Source: Salticus scenicus
Lineage: Eukaryota > Arthropoda > Arachnida > Araneae > Salticidae
DNA length: 64,000 bases
Assembly (NCBI GenBank): GCA_963930645.1
Contig: OZ005654.1
Coordinates: 264,977,700-265,041,699, forward strand
Reading direction: 5' to 3'
In this document: in pieces, positions 35,588-47,206 of the stretch
How positions within the stretch are numbered: the stretch's first letter is position 1
Layout: every line of letters starts with the position of its first letter
Translations under genes and position numbers: made by a program
The notes under the pieces: model-generated
What the model was told of the DNA's origin: nothing
Seen by the model: the letters and a program-made list of their open reading frames with translations, nothing else
Databases searched by the model: none

Positions 35588-36954
35588 ATGATTAATATTA
35601 AAATACTGACTAACTTTTTCTTTTTGCTTTGATTCTTTCACATTGCTTTCTTGTCTCTGGAATACCACTACAGATTAATCCTACGCCATCATAAATCACC
35701 CTCAGCGTAGTTCTAGTACAACGTTAAATCCACTCAACTGGAACCTCAAACTCCTTTCTTCGATGTAGGGTCATAATTATTTAATTTGACTCAAAATTAT
35801 CATTATAACTTTTTTACAATCTTTGTTTTCTCTTTATGTAATTCTTATACTCCAGATAAAAGTTTATTTCGAAATTAATAAAAGTTACGCTGCTCTCGCG
35901 CAACACCGTCTCCTATTCGTAGTAGGGTGCCTGCACCCTAATTCGTAGTATAGAGAGGGTGTTGTCTTGTGACGGGATGGTTAGAATTTGACCTTGAGGT
36001 GCAATTGTGCTAAGTTTGTATTCCGGTTCGGGCATGAATGATCGTAATGCTTCGGAATAAACATTAAGCAATAGGTTCTGGTCTAATGTGCCTTAATGTG
36101 AAATAAATGGTTGTAGAACTATAAATAAAACCAAACCATTTCATATAAAGTTCATTTTCTTAACAAACTTTTTATCGTGCACAAATGAATAGAAAATCCT
36201 TTATCTTTCCTTCAAATTAAACATTAATTATTTTCTAATATATTATCAAATATTAATCAGAATTTTTTTTGATGAATAGGAATATTATTTAAATGTAAAT
36301 TAGGAAATGAATAAAGTTCAAAGTTGAAATAAAATAAAGATTTGAAATATTGCGTTCTAACTATAATGCTGAAGGTTTATCATTTCTCATTTTGTGTAAC
36401 TTTAATAGTATTTTGAAAACTGTTATTAATTAATCACTTAAGATAACAATTAAGCTCTTTTCATCATGATGAAACGTATAATAAATATACAGACGGCATG
36501 ACACATAAAAAAGAAGGTAAGATTTTAGAGCAATCAGTAAATATATTATGTATTAAAAGAACAACGGACATAGTAAATTCTGTTTTTGAATATGTTAATA
36601 GTTATTTAAGCTTAATGTCTTTTCCTTTGAGTAAATGCAAAAGGTAACGCAAATAAATCATTTATTATTGCATATTATATCTAAATGATATTATATCTAA
36701 ATTGCGTATAGATGATTCAAGGAGAAATAATTGGAAACGCTATCCCTGGTTCAAGATATAAGAAAATTATACATTAAAAAATAAATAAATATAGAAATAA
36801 AATAAAACATTTTTTCGTTAAAATTGAGATAAAGGATTATTTAAGAGAACAAAAATAATTACATTTAATTAAGATAGTATAAGAAGTTATGCAAATACAG
36901 CGTATTTAAAATTTATAGACAAATAATAAAATGAAATATTTTCATTTCTCTCTC

Positions 36955-36998
<44 letters not shown>

Positions 36999-37440
36999 CA
37001 CACTTCTTACTATTTTGAATTGTAGCTAATAATTACTATATGCACATAAAATTTAAATATATTATTAAAGCATAAAAATAAACGCATTGTACGATAGAAA
37101 GTAGATCGCAATTTATTCCATTACAATCATTTTCAAAATTGAAACATATTTATCGAATATTTCAGAAAAAAATATGCTTAAAAATTTTAATAGATTCCTC
37201 AGTGAGGTTTAGAATGTAACATCTTATAATCTCGGACAAAACACCTCACCACTGTTCCAGCTTTACATATTTCGACTACGTTGGTTTATTGTTTGTATTT
37301 GCCTGTGACAAGCACAAGTAAAACTTAAGTGTCAATTCAGGGCTGAAAAATCACTTTACTCAACATATGTTTTCGATCATGTTCTTAATTTGAGTTTAAT
37401 CTAGTTTCAATAAAAACGTGAAAGATTCGTGTCGCTTTTT
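35584..37440. other. AT-rich, no gene seen; small mixed patch at 35890-36060
   Basis: Around 35893-35970 is a mixed-composition patch with a duplicated ATTCGTAGTA and the stem-loop AGGGTGCCTGCACCCT. A (TA)n microsatellite lies at 36959-36993. No ORF or RNA gene recognised. Confidence 0.55.
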
Positions 37441-37446
37441 CTTTAA

Positions 37447-37495
37447 ACTAGGGGGCTCTGCCCCCTGCTCGCTCCGCTCACCAACCCCCGACTCA
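37447..37495 (-). repeat. GC-rich terminal-type hairpin (possible Helitron 3' end)
   Basis: On the minus strand it reads GAGCGGAGCGAGCAGGGGGC, then AGAGCCCCCTAG|T: a strong GGGGGC/GCCCCC stem ending in CTAG before T. This is the layout of a Helitron 3' end, but no matching 5' end was found, so it may be a fragment. Confidence 0.4.
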
Positions 37496-37750
37496 CTTAA
37501 TTTATTAACACATGCAAGAGCTCTGCCCGCCTATTAGCTGTTTTTTTTTTTTTTTTTCACTAAAAAGGAATATTACTAGTGCATGTTACAAGACAAAAGC
37601 AGAAAATTATTATGGAAATCCTGAAATTCAATGTCAAATATTATATACAATATATATATTTTTTAATAGAAAGAAATTCATAATATCTAGACCATTTTGC
37701 ATTACAGCTTTAGTATATGACCCTTTTTATTTATTTTAAACAACCTCAGA

Positions 37751-38062
37751 TCCGGACCGCGGTACCCCTTCGTAATTGGAAGACTGCGGGTTCGGTTCTC
37801 GAGCCGGCCAAGGACCGTCGTGTACACTAATGGTGGTTGGAGCATGTAAAATATGTCGTGGCCGCAATATCCTCCATATTCCCATCAAAATTATACCTCT
37901 GGGGACCACTGAATCGGGGGATCATCCCCTTCGTGTAGGACCAAAATTGTAGTAACCTGTCTCCGGAACATCCGTAGGGGTGCGTCCCAGAACGTCGCCA
38001 ATTATCCATAGCGCAGTAATGGTACGACGTCAAACACAACCTACCTAATTATACACCTAGCT
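37751..38062 (+). mobile_element. tRNA-derived SINE, copy 1 (box A damaged)
   Basis: A tRNA-like head with B box GGGTTCGGTTCTCGAGCC (37788-37805) is followed by a unique body (CCGTCGTGTACACTAAT, TACCTCTGGGGA) and a tail with GGTACGACGTCAAAC and CTACCTAA. Compared with copy 2, about 20 bp around the A box is deleted, so internal RNA polymerase III transcription is unlikely. The following ~36 bp (38060-38096) also match the flank of copy 2. Confidence 0.75.
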
Positions 38063-38166
38063 ACAACCATGGATTATATTTTAATTTTCCCATGTAAGAA
38101 AATTAATTTTCTAAAAGTAGAGAATAAAAGTTGATACTTATTTTCTTTCTTTTTTACATCCATGGT

Positions 38167-38490
38167 TTCGGGCCGCGTTACCCTAGTCTGTAAAGCGCCG
38201 AGCACGTAATTGGAAGATTGCCAATTCGATACTTGAGCCGGCCAAAGACCGTCGTGTACACTAATCGTGTCTTGTGCACATAAAATCTGTCGTAACCGCA
38301 AAGCCCTCCATATTCCCACCCACACGATACCTCTGGGGATCACCAAAGCGGAAGGGGGGGGATCCCTTCCGGGAAGGATCAAAATTGTGATGGCATGTGA
38401 CCGGAACTTCTCAGCGTCCCAGACCGTCGCCTATTACCCATAGCGCAATACTGGTACGACGTTAAATCGAACCTACCTACCTACCTACGT
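38167..38490 (+). mobile_element. tRNA-derived SINE, copy 2
   Basis: It has the head GGCCGCGTTACCCTAGTCTG TAAAGCGCC (split here to show its two parts), a degenerate B box GCCAATTCGATACTTGAGCC, the same body and the tail GGTACGACGTTAAATCGAAC with (CTAC)n. SINEs of this type end in GTACGACGTTAAAT in several arthropods. It is followed by ACAACCATGGATCATATTTT, as is copy 1, so the pair may be a local duplication rather than two insertions. Confidence 0.8.
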
Positions 38491-38524
38491 ACAACCATGG
38501 ATCATATTTTAATTTTGCAGTGTA

Positions 38525-38992
38525 AAATGACTTCATGACAAAAGAATATCGTCACTGGGAGGAACTTTCTTCAAAATGGCAAATAGTGTACCTTCATAAA
38601 CTTGTCGTTTTTAGTTAATAACTTCTTTAATTAAAATGATAGAAATTTCTAAGCAGCTGAAATGTCTTCCTTGGAGTATTCGGAACACATTGATACCTCT
38701 CATGAAGCGAAAGACCCTGCCCTCCGCTAGAAGATGCTGTCGCAGACAAAAAAATTTGACGCCAGTGACAGTAACTTTTTTTTAATACGTAGAGAAAAGA
38801 AAAGAAATGCTACCTTTTTGTATTCTATACATAGACACATAGTACTTTAAAAATATAATAAATACATATTAAATGAAGGCATAGTTTGATGATTGAGATG
38901 GTTTATTTTATTAACTACCTTAACGGTATATTGAAAATACTTACTCTAACAAGTTCAAGATTTTGGGTTTCGTTGTATTTTTAACCTGATTT
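38525..38992. other. No gene seen
   Basis: AT-rich; nothing recognised. Confidence 0.55.
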
Positions 38993-41822
38993 TTAGGTTG
39001 ATTTCTTTAGAAATCGACCTATTGCAATCACTTCGTTTATCTATCTATCTACCTATCTATCTATAATGAAAATTTTGTCATCACGATAACTCCCGAAATA
39101 ATACTCCAAATCGAACCAAATTTGGACAGTTAACTGATCTTATAAATATCTTGGATGAGTTCGTTAACCAAGTTGCTCGGACTTTTTGTTTTCAAGTGGC
39201 GGCCACTTGAAAATTTGAAACCCACAATGTAAAAAGCAGATTTAAAGCAAGATTTGCTTGAATTATGATGTAAATACAGGCCACAGAAAGGTCTCAATGA
39301 AGTTTATTATATAAGTTTATCCGCCATTTTTAATAAAGTGGCAGATATATTAAGTTAAGCGGGGCCACTTGAAATCAGGCTGCCACTTGAAAATTAAAAT
39401 CACTATAACTTCCGAAATAATACTCCAAATCGAACCAAATTTCGATACTGTCTTAACTCGGTTTATAAATATCTTAGATGAATTTCTTAACCAAGTTGCT
39501 CCGCCATATTGTTTTCAAGCGGAGACCACTTGAAATTTTCAAATTCAAATTGTAAAAAGCGTATTCCGAATTTTTTAAAATTTTTATGTATACATAGTTT
39601 ATACAAGTGTCTCAAAGAAATTTTATTAATGAGCTATATCCGCCATTTTTAATAAAGTGGCGGATATCTTAAGTTAAGCGGGACCACTTGAAATCAGACT
39701 ACCACTTGAAAATTTAAATCCATGATAACTTCCGAAATAATACTCCAAATGGAACCAAATTTGAACAGTGTCTTAACTTATTTTATAATTATCTTAGATG
39801 AGTTTGTTAACCAAGTTGCTCCGCCATTTTGATTTCAAGTGGAGACCACTTGAAAATTTAAATTGTAAAAAGCGTATTCCGAGTTTGTTTGAATTTTGAT
39901 GTAAATACAGACCACATAAGGATCTCAGTGAAGTTTATGAATGAACTATATCCGCCATTTTTAATAAAGTGGCAGATATCTTAAGTTGGGCAGTGCCACT
40001 TGAAATCAGGCTACCACTTGAAAATTTAAAATCATAATAACTTCTGAAATAATACTCCAAATCGAACCAAATTTGGACAGTATCTTAACTCATCTTATAA
40101 ATATCTTAGATGAGTTTTTTAACGAAGTTGCTTCGCCATTTGGATTTCAAGTGGAGACCACTTGGAAATTTCAAATTCAAATTGTAAAAAGCGTATTCAG
40201 AATTTGCTTGAATTTTGAATTCCACAAATTTGCTTGAATTTTTGAACATAGATTACATAAGTGTCTCAATGAACTTTATTCGCCATTTTTAATGAAGTGG
40301 CGGATGCCTTAAGTCAAGCGGGGCCACTTGAAATCAGGCTACTACTTGAAACTTTAAAATCATAACAACTTCTGAAATAATACTCCAAATCGAACCAAAT
40401 TTGGACAGTGATATTATCATATAATTATCTTGAATGTGTTCACTGGTCAATTTTTCCCGCCATCTTGTTTCTAAGTTGCAGTCACTTGAAATCATACTGC
40501 CACTTGAAAATATGCCATCATGATAACTTTTAAAATACTAAACTGATTCAAATAAAAGTTGGATAGTGAACTTGTGGTTCAAATATCTAGGATAAGTTCA
40601 CTTGGTGACTTGATCCGCAATTTTATTTCCAAGTGGCGGCCACTTGAAAATTTGTCATTATGATAACTTTAGTAATACTGAATCAATTCGCAACAAATTT
40701 GGGTAGTGGATTTATCATTCAAATATCTCAGATAATTTCGCTGGGCATTTCACTACCCTTTTTTTTTCCAAGTGGTACCACCGGAATATTTTTTATGAAG
40801 ATAATTTTTGAAATACTGATTTAATTTAAACTAGAACTGGACAATGATCTTATCATACAAATATATTGGATGATTTCACTGGGAAAGGTGTTTCGCCATT
40901 TTGTTTCCAAGTCGCAGCCGCTTTTATTGCCACTTGAAAATTTGTCAAAACGATAACTTTTAAAACACGGCACTGATTTGAACCACAGTTGGACAGTGGA
41001 CCTATACTTCAAATATCTTGGATGTGTTTGGTGGGCAACTTGTTCCACTATATTGTTTCCAAGTGGTGGCCACTTGAAAATTTGTTATCACGGTAACTTT
41101 TGAAATACTTAATCAATTCAAATCAAAGTTGAAAAATGGATTTATCATTCAACCAACAAAAATCTAGAAATTTCACGTAACTCGTGTACCAATCTAGTTA
41201 TTGCGTCCATCTTTGGTATATCGATAATAAGTATTTTCTCGCCAAAAAAGTCACCATGCAGGAAAAGTCGCCAAATTTGGCGGCAAATCCATTACCTGCC
41301 TTATTGGATCTTTTTAATGCGTTTTTAAGTACAAATTATGCTATTTTAATGCTAAAACAAACTAGAAATGCAGAAAACTAACATTTTATGAACTTACTAA
41401 GCCTCTTTGAAAAAATTTCTACAAAAAAAAAAAAAAAAAAATGCTACGATATCTTAGAGGAGCAACTTTCTCTGCCATTTCGATCCAAGTGGCAGCCACT
41501 TAATTTTTTAACTCGACGACTTTTAAGATTTTGAATTAATTCGAACTATGTGCGTACAGTAGACTTATCTCGCAAATGCATTTGATATATTTGTCAACTT
41601 AACCGACCATTTTGTTTCAAAGCGCCGTCTACTTGAAAATTTAATGTTCACATTAAAAGGTATTTATGAACCGATTTGCTTAAAGCTCCAAATGTGCATA
41701 GCCTACATCAATATTTCTACCATGTCCATTAATAATTTGTAGCATCCATTTTGAAACAAAATGACGGCTACTTGATAAGGAAAAAGAAATCATCCTACCC
41801 TTCCGAATAAGCCGGAAGGACT
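38993..41822. repeat. Hairpin-capped tandem-repeat array
   Basis: Left cap: stem-loop GGTTGATTTC / GAAATCGACC at 38997-39020, then CTTCGTTTATC and a (TATC)n run. Right cap: CCTTCCG / CCGGAAGG at 41807-41822. Between them, five ~310-bp units share AATAATACTCCAAATCGAAC, CCAAATTTGGACAG, ACCAAGTTGCT and CAAGTGGCGGCCACTTGAAA, then ~145-bp units continue in shorter form to about 41640. Every unit contains the palindrome GGCCACTTGAAA...CAAGTGG. An LTR-like fragment interrupts at 41160-41420. No coding capacity; may be a satellite-bearing mobile unit. Confidence 0.75.
41160..41420 (-). mobile_element. LTR-like fragment inserted in the tandem array
   Basis: On the minus strand it parallels 220-480: CAAAGAGGCTTAGTAAGTT, ATAAAATGTTAG, CTTAAAAACGCATTAAAAAG, GGATTTGCCGCCAAATTTGG and GATATACCAAAGATGG, then TCTAGA. 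Array monomers resume on both sides, so it arrived after the array formed. Lacks the promoter half. Confidence 0.8.
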
Positions 41823-42373
41823 TGTTTACAATTCTAATCATTTGGAAACCATTTAATTAATCATTGCACAACAAAATATCATTTAATATATCTTTAAGAT
41901 TTTTTTAATAGTGCTAGAAACTATTCTTGATTTTCTCTTTCAAATAACAAAATGTCAGCATTTATTGAAACTACTATTTCTTGAAGAGCTTAACATTTAC
42001 CTACTTAAACTATAATTTATACAGTTTGTGAATAAGGTAATTTCACACTAAAAAGGTCAGTTCCTGCATTCATAGAAGTAAATTTTCACGAATTAAGATG
42101 AGCTTTATATTTCTATAAGGCTTTTATAAATACTTAGCCATCTCTTATATGCCCACATGTTACACAGGATAAAACTATGCGTTATCCTATTTCATCTTTC
42201 TCGATATTCACAATAATTTGGAAATCATTTTCTTTCTTTGCTACAGTTACTTAACTTTAAAAGAACACATACTTTACAATGAATATATATATATATATAT
42301 ATTTAAGGAATAATATTACACAAGGGCTTTATTTAAGTCATTTTTCTATTAATTAGCTGCAAAGAGTAACACA
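41823..42373. other. AT-rich, no gene seen
   Basis: (TA)n run at 42283-42302; otherwise nothing recognised. Confidence 0.6.
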
Positions 42374-42447
42374 TTACCTCTTGGAGGATCAAGCCAATGA
42401 CCTTTGGGTTATTAACCTGACGCTCTAACCAATTGAGCTAATGAGCC
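42374..42447 (-). pseudogene. tRNA-Ile(AAT)-like pseudogene or SINE head
   Basis: Minus strand starts GGCTCATTAGCTCAATTGGT TAGAGCGTC (A box and D arm intact), with an anticodon loop TTAATAA (AAT) and T loop region CTTGATC. The anticodon stem has two mismatches and the 3' end does not pair with the acceptor 5' strand, so it is not a functional tRNA gene. A tRNA-derived SINE head is equally possible. Confidence 0.6.
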
Positions 42448-42905
42448 GTGAAAATTCTTTTCCCATTTACATTTCTATATTCAGAGATGATCCTTTCAGA
42501 ATTTTATATATTTTAATTGATAAAAAAGAAACTAATCAAAAATTCAGAAATCTGGCTTCTAGGTGTATCGAAAGAGATTATAACGGACCTTTATGCAAAA
42601 TTCTGTAGCCCTGCAATCAGCCGTTTATCTACAAAGCGATGAGCACATACACACTGACAGACATTTTTTTTGTTTTTAAATCTTTAAAATATTTCTGAAA
42701 TGTCGAAGTGTGCTTTAATTAAAGAAAGAAATAATATTATAGTTTTAAAAAATTAAAGAACACGCTTTTATAGAAATGTGAACTAAAAAGCACAAAATCT
42801 TAGTATTAAAATTCAGGGTAAGAGAAAATCGTGTGAGTGACACACCGTAATATTTACATACATTTAAATCGTGAATTAAAATAACTTAGAATTAACAAAA
42901 ACCAT
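42448..42905. repeat. Relative of the foldback interior at 31200-31260
   Basis: 42798-42855 (TTCAGGGTAAGAGAAAATCG, then GTGAGTGACACACC) matches the complement of about 31196-31245. A CACTGACAGACATTTTTTTT word near 42651 recalls 32060-32090. This suggests a diverged copy of the same family; the rest is AT-rich. Confidence 0.5.
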
Positions 42906-42917
42906 TTTTAAAAAATC

Positions 42918-42992
42918 TCCCCTGACGGGGATCGAATGCTGGACCTTAAGGTTCGTAGCGCGGCGCCTTACCTCTACGCCACATCGTTCGCG
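42918..42992 (-). pseudogene. tRNA-Arg(ACG)-like pseudogene or SINE head
   Basis: Minus strand reads GATGTGGCGTAGAGGTAAGG (A box), CGCTACGAACC (ACG anticodon context) and GCATTCGATCCCCG (B box). The anticodon stem does not pair and acceptor pairing is lost, so it is more likely a retroposon head or decayed copy than a tRNA gene. Confidence 0.5.
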
Positions 42993-44119
42993 TAGGAAAA
43001 GTATTTTTTTTACAATATAAATTTTTTGTTTGCTCCCAGAGAAGTTACAAACAAACATACATACATTCATATATACATACAGGTGAAGCTAATAAAAGCG
43101 TGTTCAAAACATGTGTTCATTAGTAAAAAATTATTTTTATTTCAACATTTTATTAAATCTATATATTCAATTCTTTTCTAAATACTTTTCTGAATCTGTT
43201 TATCTGTTTTTTTTTTTTTTTTTTTTTTGTTAAGCGGACATACGACTCTTAGAACTTCAAAAAACATGGATTTAATTATAGTCTTTTTTTAAATAAATTA
43301 TTGTTAACTAATCTTCATTGAGTATGGGTAATTGTTACCTATAAGATTATTATGCATTTTGGAATGTAATTTAAATTCTGTGGTGAATTATTTAACAATT
43401 TTTGTGTTAATAATAAATGTGTGTGCGTAAATAAACTAAATTTGTATGTAAATAAACTCAACCTAAATTTGTTCAAATTTAGGATAAAAATATATTTAAA
43501 AAAAAAAAAAATGTTTAAAGACCATTTTTTAAAATAAAATCTGAAGTATCACCTGTATGAAAAATAGGGGGGATACAAATTTAGATTCAATTTGAAGAAT
43601 CTGATATGTTACATAATCTGTAAAAATTTCAAGAAAAAATATTAAATAGTTTCAGATATATCCTGCCCGCAAGGTGAAAAAAAAACACATTTATTATTAA
43701 CACATAAATTATTAAATTATTAAATAATAAGTTATGAAATATTGTTTCATATTATTGATTTCTCTTTTAATATACGTTATTAAAATAACCATGATTTTTT
43801 AAAAAGAATTAAATATGCTTGCCAGATAATTTGAAAATCTTATGCTTTCAAATACACTTTAAAGATAAAAGGAAATACAGTCAATTATACAATTACGACA
43901 TTTTTTCCTTATTCACAAAAGAAAAAAAAAGAACATATAAAAAATAGTTATAAGCAACATAAGATATTGCCAGTAAGAAAATTAATTTTCTAAAATTAGA
44001 ATTAAAAAAAAAAAAAAATCTGCAGACGATACAATTTTTACAATACAAGTTACAATACAATATTTTCTTTTTTTCATTGAAAATATCAATGAAAACGCTT
44101 TGAATGACGACAAATTACT
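42993..44119. repeat. AT-rich region with dispersed repeat copy 3 (43733-43850)
   Basis: 43733-43850 shares GAAATATTGTTTCATATTAT, TTAAAATAACCATGATTTTT and GCCAGATAATTTG with 22053-22190 and 18897-18990. Poly(T) at 43207-43228. No gene seen. Confidence 0.6.
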
Positions 44120-44262
44120 TTGTTACTACGTCATACTAGACAATGTCATGTGACGTAGAAGATAAGAAAGCTTACCACGTGATCTTGATAAGAAATAGCG
44201 TTATCGCTCATTTCACACTGTGCGAGTAGAAGAGAAGGACGCAAATTAACAACTGTGTTGAG
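44120..44262 (+). promoter_or_regulatory. Candidate cellular promoter with first exon and splice donor
   Basis: A mixed-composition island in AT-rich DNA. It carries CRE-like TACGTCA (44127-44133) and TGACGTAG (44151-44158) and an E-box-like CACGTGAT (44176-44183). About 80 bp later GTGTTGAG|GTAAGTCC (donor at 44263) matches a consensus 5' splice site almost perfectly. No ATG-initiated frame precedes the donor, so it would be a 5' UTR exon. No downstream exon could be identified; a Helitron begins 530 bp further on. Confidence 0.35.
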
Positions 44263-44790
44263 GTAAGTCCAATTTTTATATTTAAACATAATAAACATAA
44301 ATAAACAGACCACTGTTTTATATTAAAAAGTATTTTTTATTAATAATTTAACCAATAGGGGGGCTACATTTGGGCATTTTCGTTCTATGGGTACAGAAGA
44401 TAACAAAAATTTGTTTTTAATAAAGGTTTTAGGCATATCATTAAGAGCTTGCAACAATTCGCCCTGTGCATTGATAGGCACTTTCTTATTCGTAGAAAAT
44501 ATTCAATAAATCAGCAATATTAGAGTTCTTTATTTTACGGTTTTTATAAGTCACTTCGTCGCATTCCAATTTGTTGGGAGAGAATTTCTTTAAAACGAAT
44601 TAAAATCACTAAGTCTTATTGTATATAAATGTATTAAACGATTTTGTTAATAAGAAAGCAAAAATATATTTAGACATGTTTAGATTTTTTCGTGACTTAA
44701 CGTATCTATTGTAATATAAAATGGTGTGTAGAAAGTAATTTCATAATAAAAACACAATTTTTGATTAAAATAATTTATTTTACATTATTA
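44263..44790. other. AT-rich, no gene seen
   Basis: Would be the intron after the candidate donor, if that is real; nothing else recognised. Confidence 0.5.
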
Positions 44791-44934
44791 TCTATATATA
44801 TAAAAGAACACTTCCTGAGTGAGTGAGTGAGGGGGTGATCTATCAACGCCCAGACCAAACCCCTGGACCTAGAAGCATGAAATTTTGTGACAATGTTCTT
44901 TCCATGACGTAGGCATCCACTAAGAAGCGATTTT

Positions 44935-45310
44935 ACAAAATTCGCCCCCCAGGGGGGGGAAGGGGGGGCAAAACGTGATTTCACAAAATCTTTCATATCT
45001 CAAACAAAAAAACAGATATCCGTAAAATTTTTGCTTTAAAATATAGCTAATACAAATGTCAAAAAACCAATTTCTGGAATTTTCAAAATTCGGTCCCCAA
45101 GGGAGGCGGGGGGGCAAAACGTGATTTCACATGCGTAAAAACGTGATTTCGCATAATCCTATATATCTCAAACAAAAAAATAGATATGCGTGAAATTTTT
45201 GCTCTAAAATATAGCTAATGCAAATATCTAAAAACCAATTTCTGGAATTTTAGAAATTCAGCCCCGAGGTGGGGCAGCAGGGGGAGGGGAGAGGGGGGGG
45301 GGCAAAAAAT
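44935..45310. repeat. ~180-bp tandem repeats at the Helitron's 5' side
   Basis: Two units share GGGGCAAAACGTGATTTCAC, ATATCTCAAACAAAAAAA, TTTTTGCTYTAAAATATAGC and CCAATTTCTGGAATTTT, separated by G-rich runs. Confidence 0.8.
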
Positions 45311-46400
45311 AAAAAGAGAGTTAGATCGTTCAAAATTGGTATATAGAGGTTTTCGATACCTACAAATCGATTTCGGATATTTTCGAATTTATAAAATTAT
45401 TAGGAGGTGCGGGAAGGGGGGGGCGGCAAGGGGGGGGGCTATGGGGCAAAAACAAATAGAAATACAGTTAGGCCGTTCAAAATTGGTACAGTTAGGTTTT
45501 AGATGCCTGCAAGTCGAATGGGGATATTTTCGAAAGTGTAAAGTTATTAGGAGGGCCGGGAAGGGGGGAGGAGAGAGGGGGGGGAGGGGGCAAAAAAATA
45601 AAAATAGAGTTAGATCGTTCAAAATTGGTATATAGATGTTTTCGATACTTACAAATCGATTGCGGATACTTTCGAATTTTTAAAATTATTAGGTGGGGCG
45701 GGAAGGGGGGGGCTATGGTCAAAAACAAATAGAAATACAGTTAGGCCGTTCAAAATTGGTACAGTTAAGTTTTAGATGCCTGCAAGTCGAATGGGGATAT
45801 TTTCGAAAGTGTAAAGTTATTAGGAGGGCCGGGAAAGGGGGAGGGGAGAGGGGGGGAGGGGGGCAAAAAAATAAAAATAGAGTTAGATCGCTCAAAATTG
45901 GTATATAGATGTTTTCGATACTTACAAATCGATTGCGGATACTTTCGAATTTTTAAAATTATTAGATGGGGCGGGAAGGGGGGGGGCTATGGTAAAAAAC
46001 AAATAGATATACAGTTAGGCCGTTCAAAATCGGTACAGATAGGTTTTAGAGGGCTGCAAGTCGAATGGGGATTTTTTTGAAAGTATAAAGTTATTAGGAG
46101 GGCCGGGAAGGGGGGGCAGAGGGGCAAAAAAAAAAAGAAAATAGAGTTAGATCATTCAAAATTGGTACATAGAGGTTTCCAATACCTACAATTCGATTGC
46201 GGATATTTTCGAATTTTTAAAATTATTGGGAGGGTGGGAAGGGGGGGGGAGTAGAGCGGTAAAAAAATAAAAATAGAGATATATCGTTCAAAACTGGTGC
46301 ATAGAGGTTTTTGATACTTACAAATCGATTGCGGATATTTCAAATTTGTAAAATTATTAGGATAGACAGGAGGGGGGGGGGGCGAAGTGGGAAAATAATA
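45300..46400. repeat. G-rich minisatellite, ~137-bp monomers in two alternating types
   Basis: Nine monomers start near 45303, 45447, 45592, 45720, 45866, 45995, 46126, 46261 and 46391. Type A contains GAGTTAGATCGTTCAAAATT and ACAAATCGATTGCGGATA; type B contains CAGTTAGGCCGTTCAAAATT and TGCAAGTCGAATGGGGATAT. The two alternate until 46126, giving a ~275-bp higher-order unit. Each monomer ends in GGGAAGGGGGG-like G runs on the plus strand, able in principle to form G-quadruplexes. The long frames crossing it (45336-45635, 45693-45908 and their minus-strand shadows) are read-through of the repeat. Confidence 0.9.
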
Positions 46401-46613
46401 GAAATAAGAGTTAGAGCATTTTGGGAATTTTTTCCGAAGGCAGTGAGAACCTGGTGCGACATTTTTCCTACTCAGATTTTGTTTCTCTTTTTTTTCATGT
46501 GATAAAAATTAATGCAATTTTGAGAATTCATTATAGTGATTCATTTAAAAATAGGGACCAGCGAAGCGGGCGTTGCCTGCTAGTTATCAATATAAAAACA
46601 GGTTCATATAAAT

Positions 46614-47206
46614 CTAAATTGTTGTTAAATCGTTAAGGTTACATTGACTTATACACTCTACATTAAAATTATCCAAAAATGTCAACAAGTCGTTATCAAC
46701 ACTCACCGGTGAAAAATTATTTTGATTACTCATACACTCTACATTAAGTCCACATTTATATTCTCAAAGTTGTTCGTTGGTGAGTCATAAATATTACTTT
46801 GTGTCAAACATTCAGTATTCATATTTCCATTAGCAGTGGGTAAAACGTTGTATGCATTTTCATTATTATCCAAAACATTTGATAAGATCACATTTTCACA
46901 GGTTGATGAACCGAAAACAATATTTTGATTATCTGAAAAATTCGTTAAGTTCGCATTTACACTCTCAAAGTTGTTGGTTGGTGAGTCAATATTTTGTGTT
47001 ATGCGTTCGGTATTCATATTTTCATTATTTAAAATATTAAAAAATGCATATTGTTATTTTCATCATGAAAGCTTTTGGCTAAAGAATAGCTGTTGGTTAA
47101 AAAAGCAGCATTCAAATTATTCAAAAAATTCGTTAAGTTCATATTTTCACTGTCTAAGTTGTTGATCGGCAGAGTATTTCGTTCATTGCATTTTGTACAT
47201 ACGTAA
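46614..47206 (-). pseudogene. 3' part of a C2H2 zinc-finger gene, cut off by a transposon
   Basis: From the target duplication at 47199-47206 leftward on the minus strand, the frame that ends at 49900 in the 5' part continues as YVCTKCNER, so this is the severed C-terminal half. The rest is an Asn-rich tail with internal repeats of about 60 residues (NMNTERITQNIDSPTNNFES and NMNTECLTQSNIYDSPTNNF). The frame shifts once in a T-run near 47035 and once near 46740; using those shifts it stays open to TAG at 46614. No start codon of its own is expected. Nature of the tail is unknown; Asn-rich repeats are common in disordered regions. Probably a dead remnant since the insertion. Confidence 0.65.

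Larger units (their letters stand above)
44791..46583 (+). mobile_element. Non-autonomous Helitron with G-rich tandem array, ~1.79 kb
   Basis: Starts A|TCTATATATATAAAAGAAC, the classic arthropod Helitron 5' end, followed by GAAGCATGAAATTTTGTGAC. Ends AGCGGGCGTTGCCTGCTAG|T at 46583 (CTRR-T). The interior consists almost wholly of tandem repeats, with no Rep/helicase sequence. It ends 31 bp from the stop of the broken zinc-finger gene's tail. Confidence 0.85.

Noticed and set aside
42374..42992. Two functional tRNA genes (Ile AAT, Arg ACG)
   Set aside because: A and B boxes are recognisable but anticodon and acceptor stems do not pair; called pseudogenes or SINE heads instead.
45336..45635. 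Gly/Arg-rich frame resembling an RGG protein
   Set aside because: Read-through of the G-rich minisatellite; it recurs at 45693-45908 because the array repeats, and shadows exist on the other strand.
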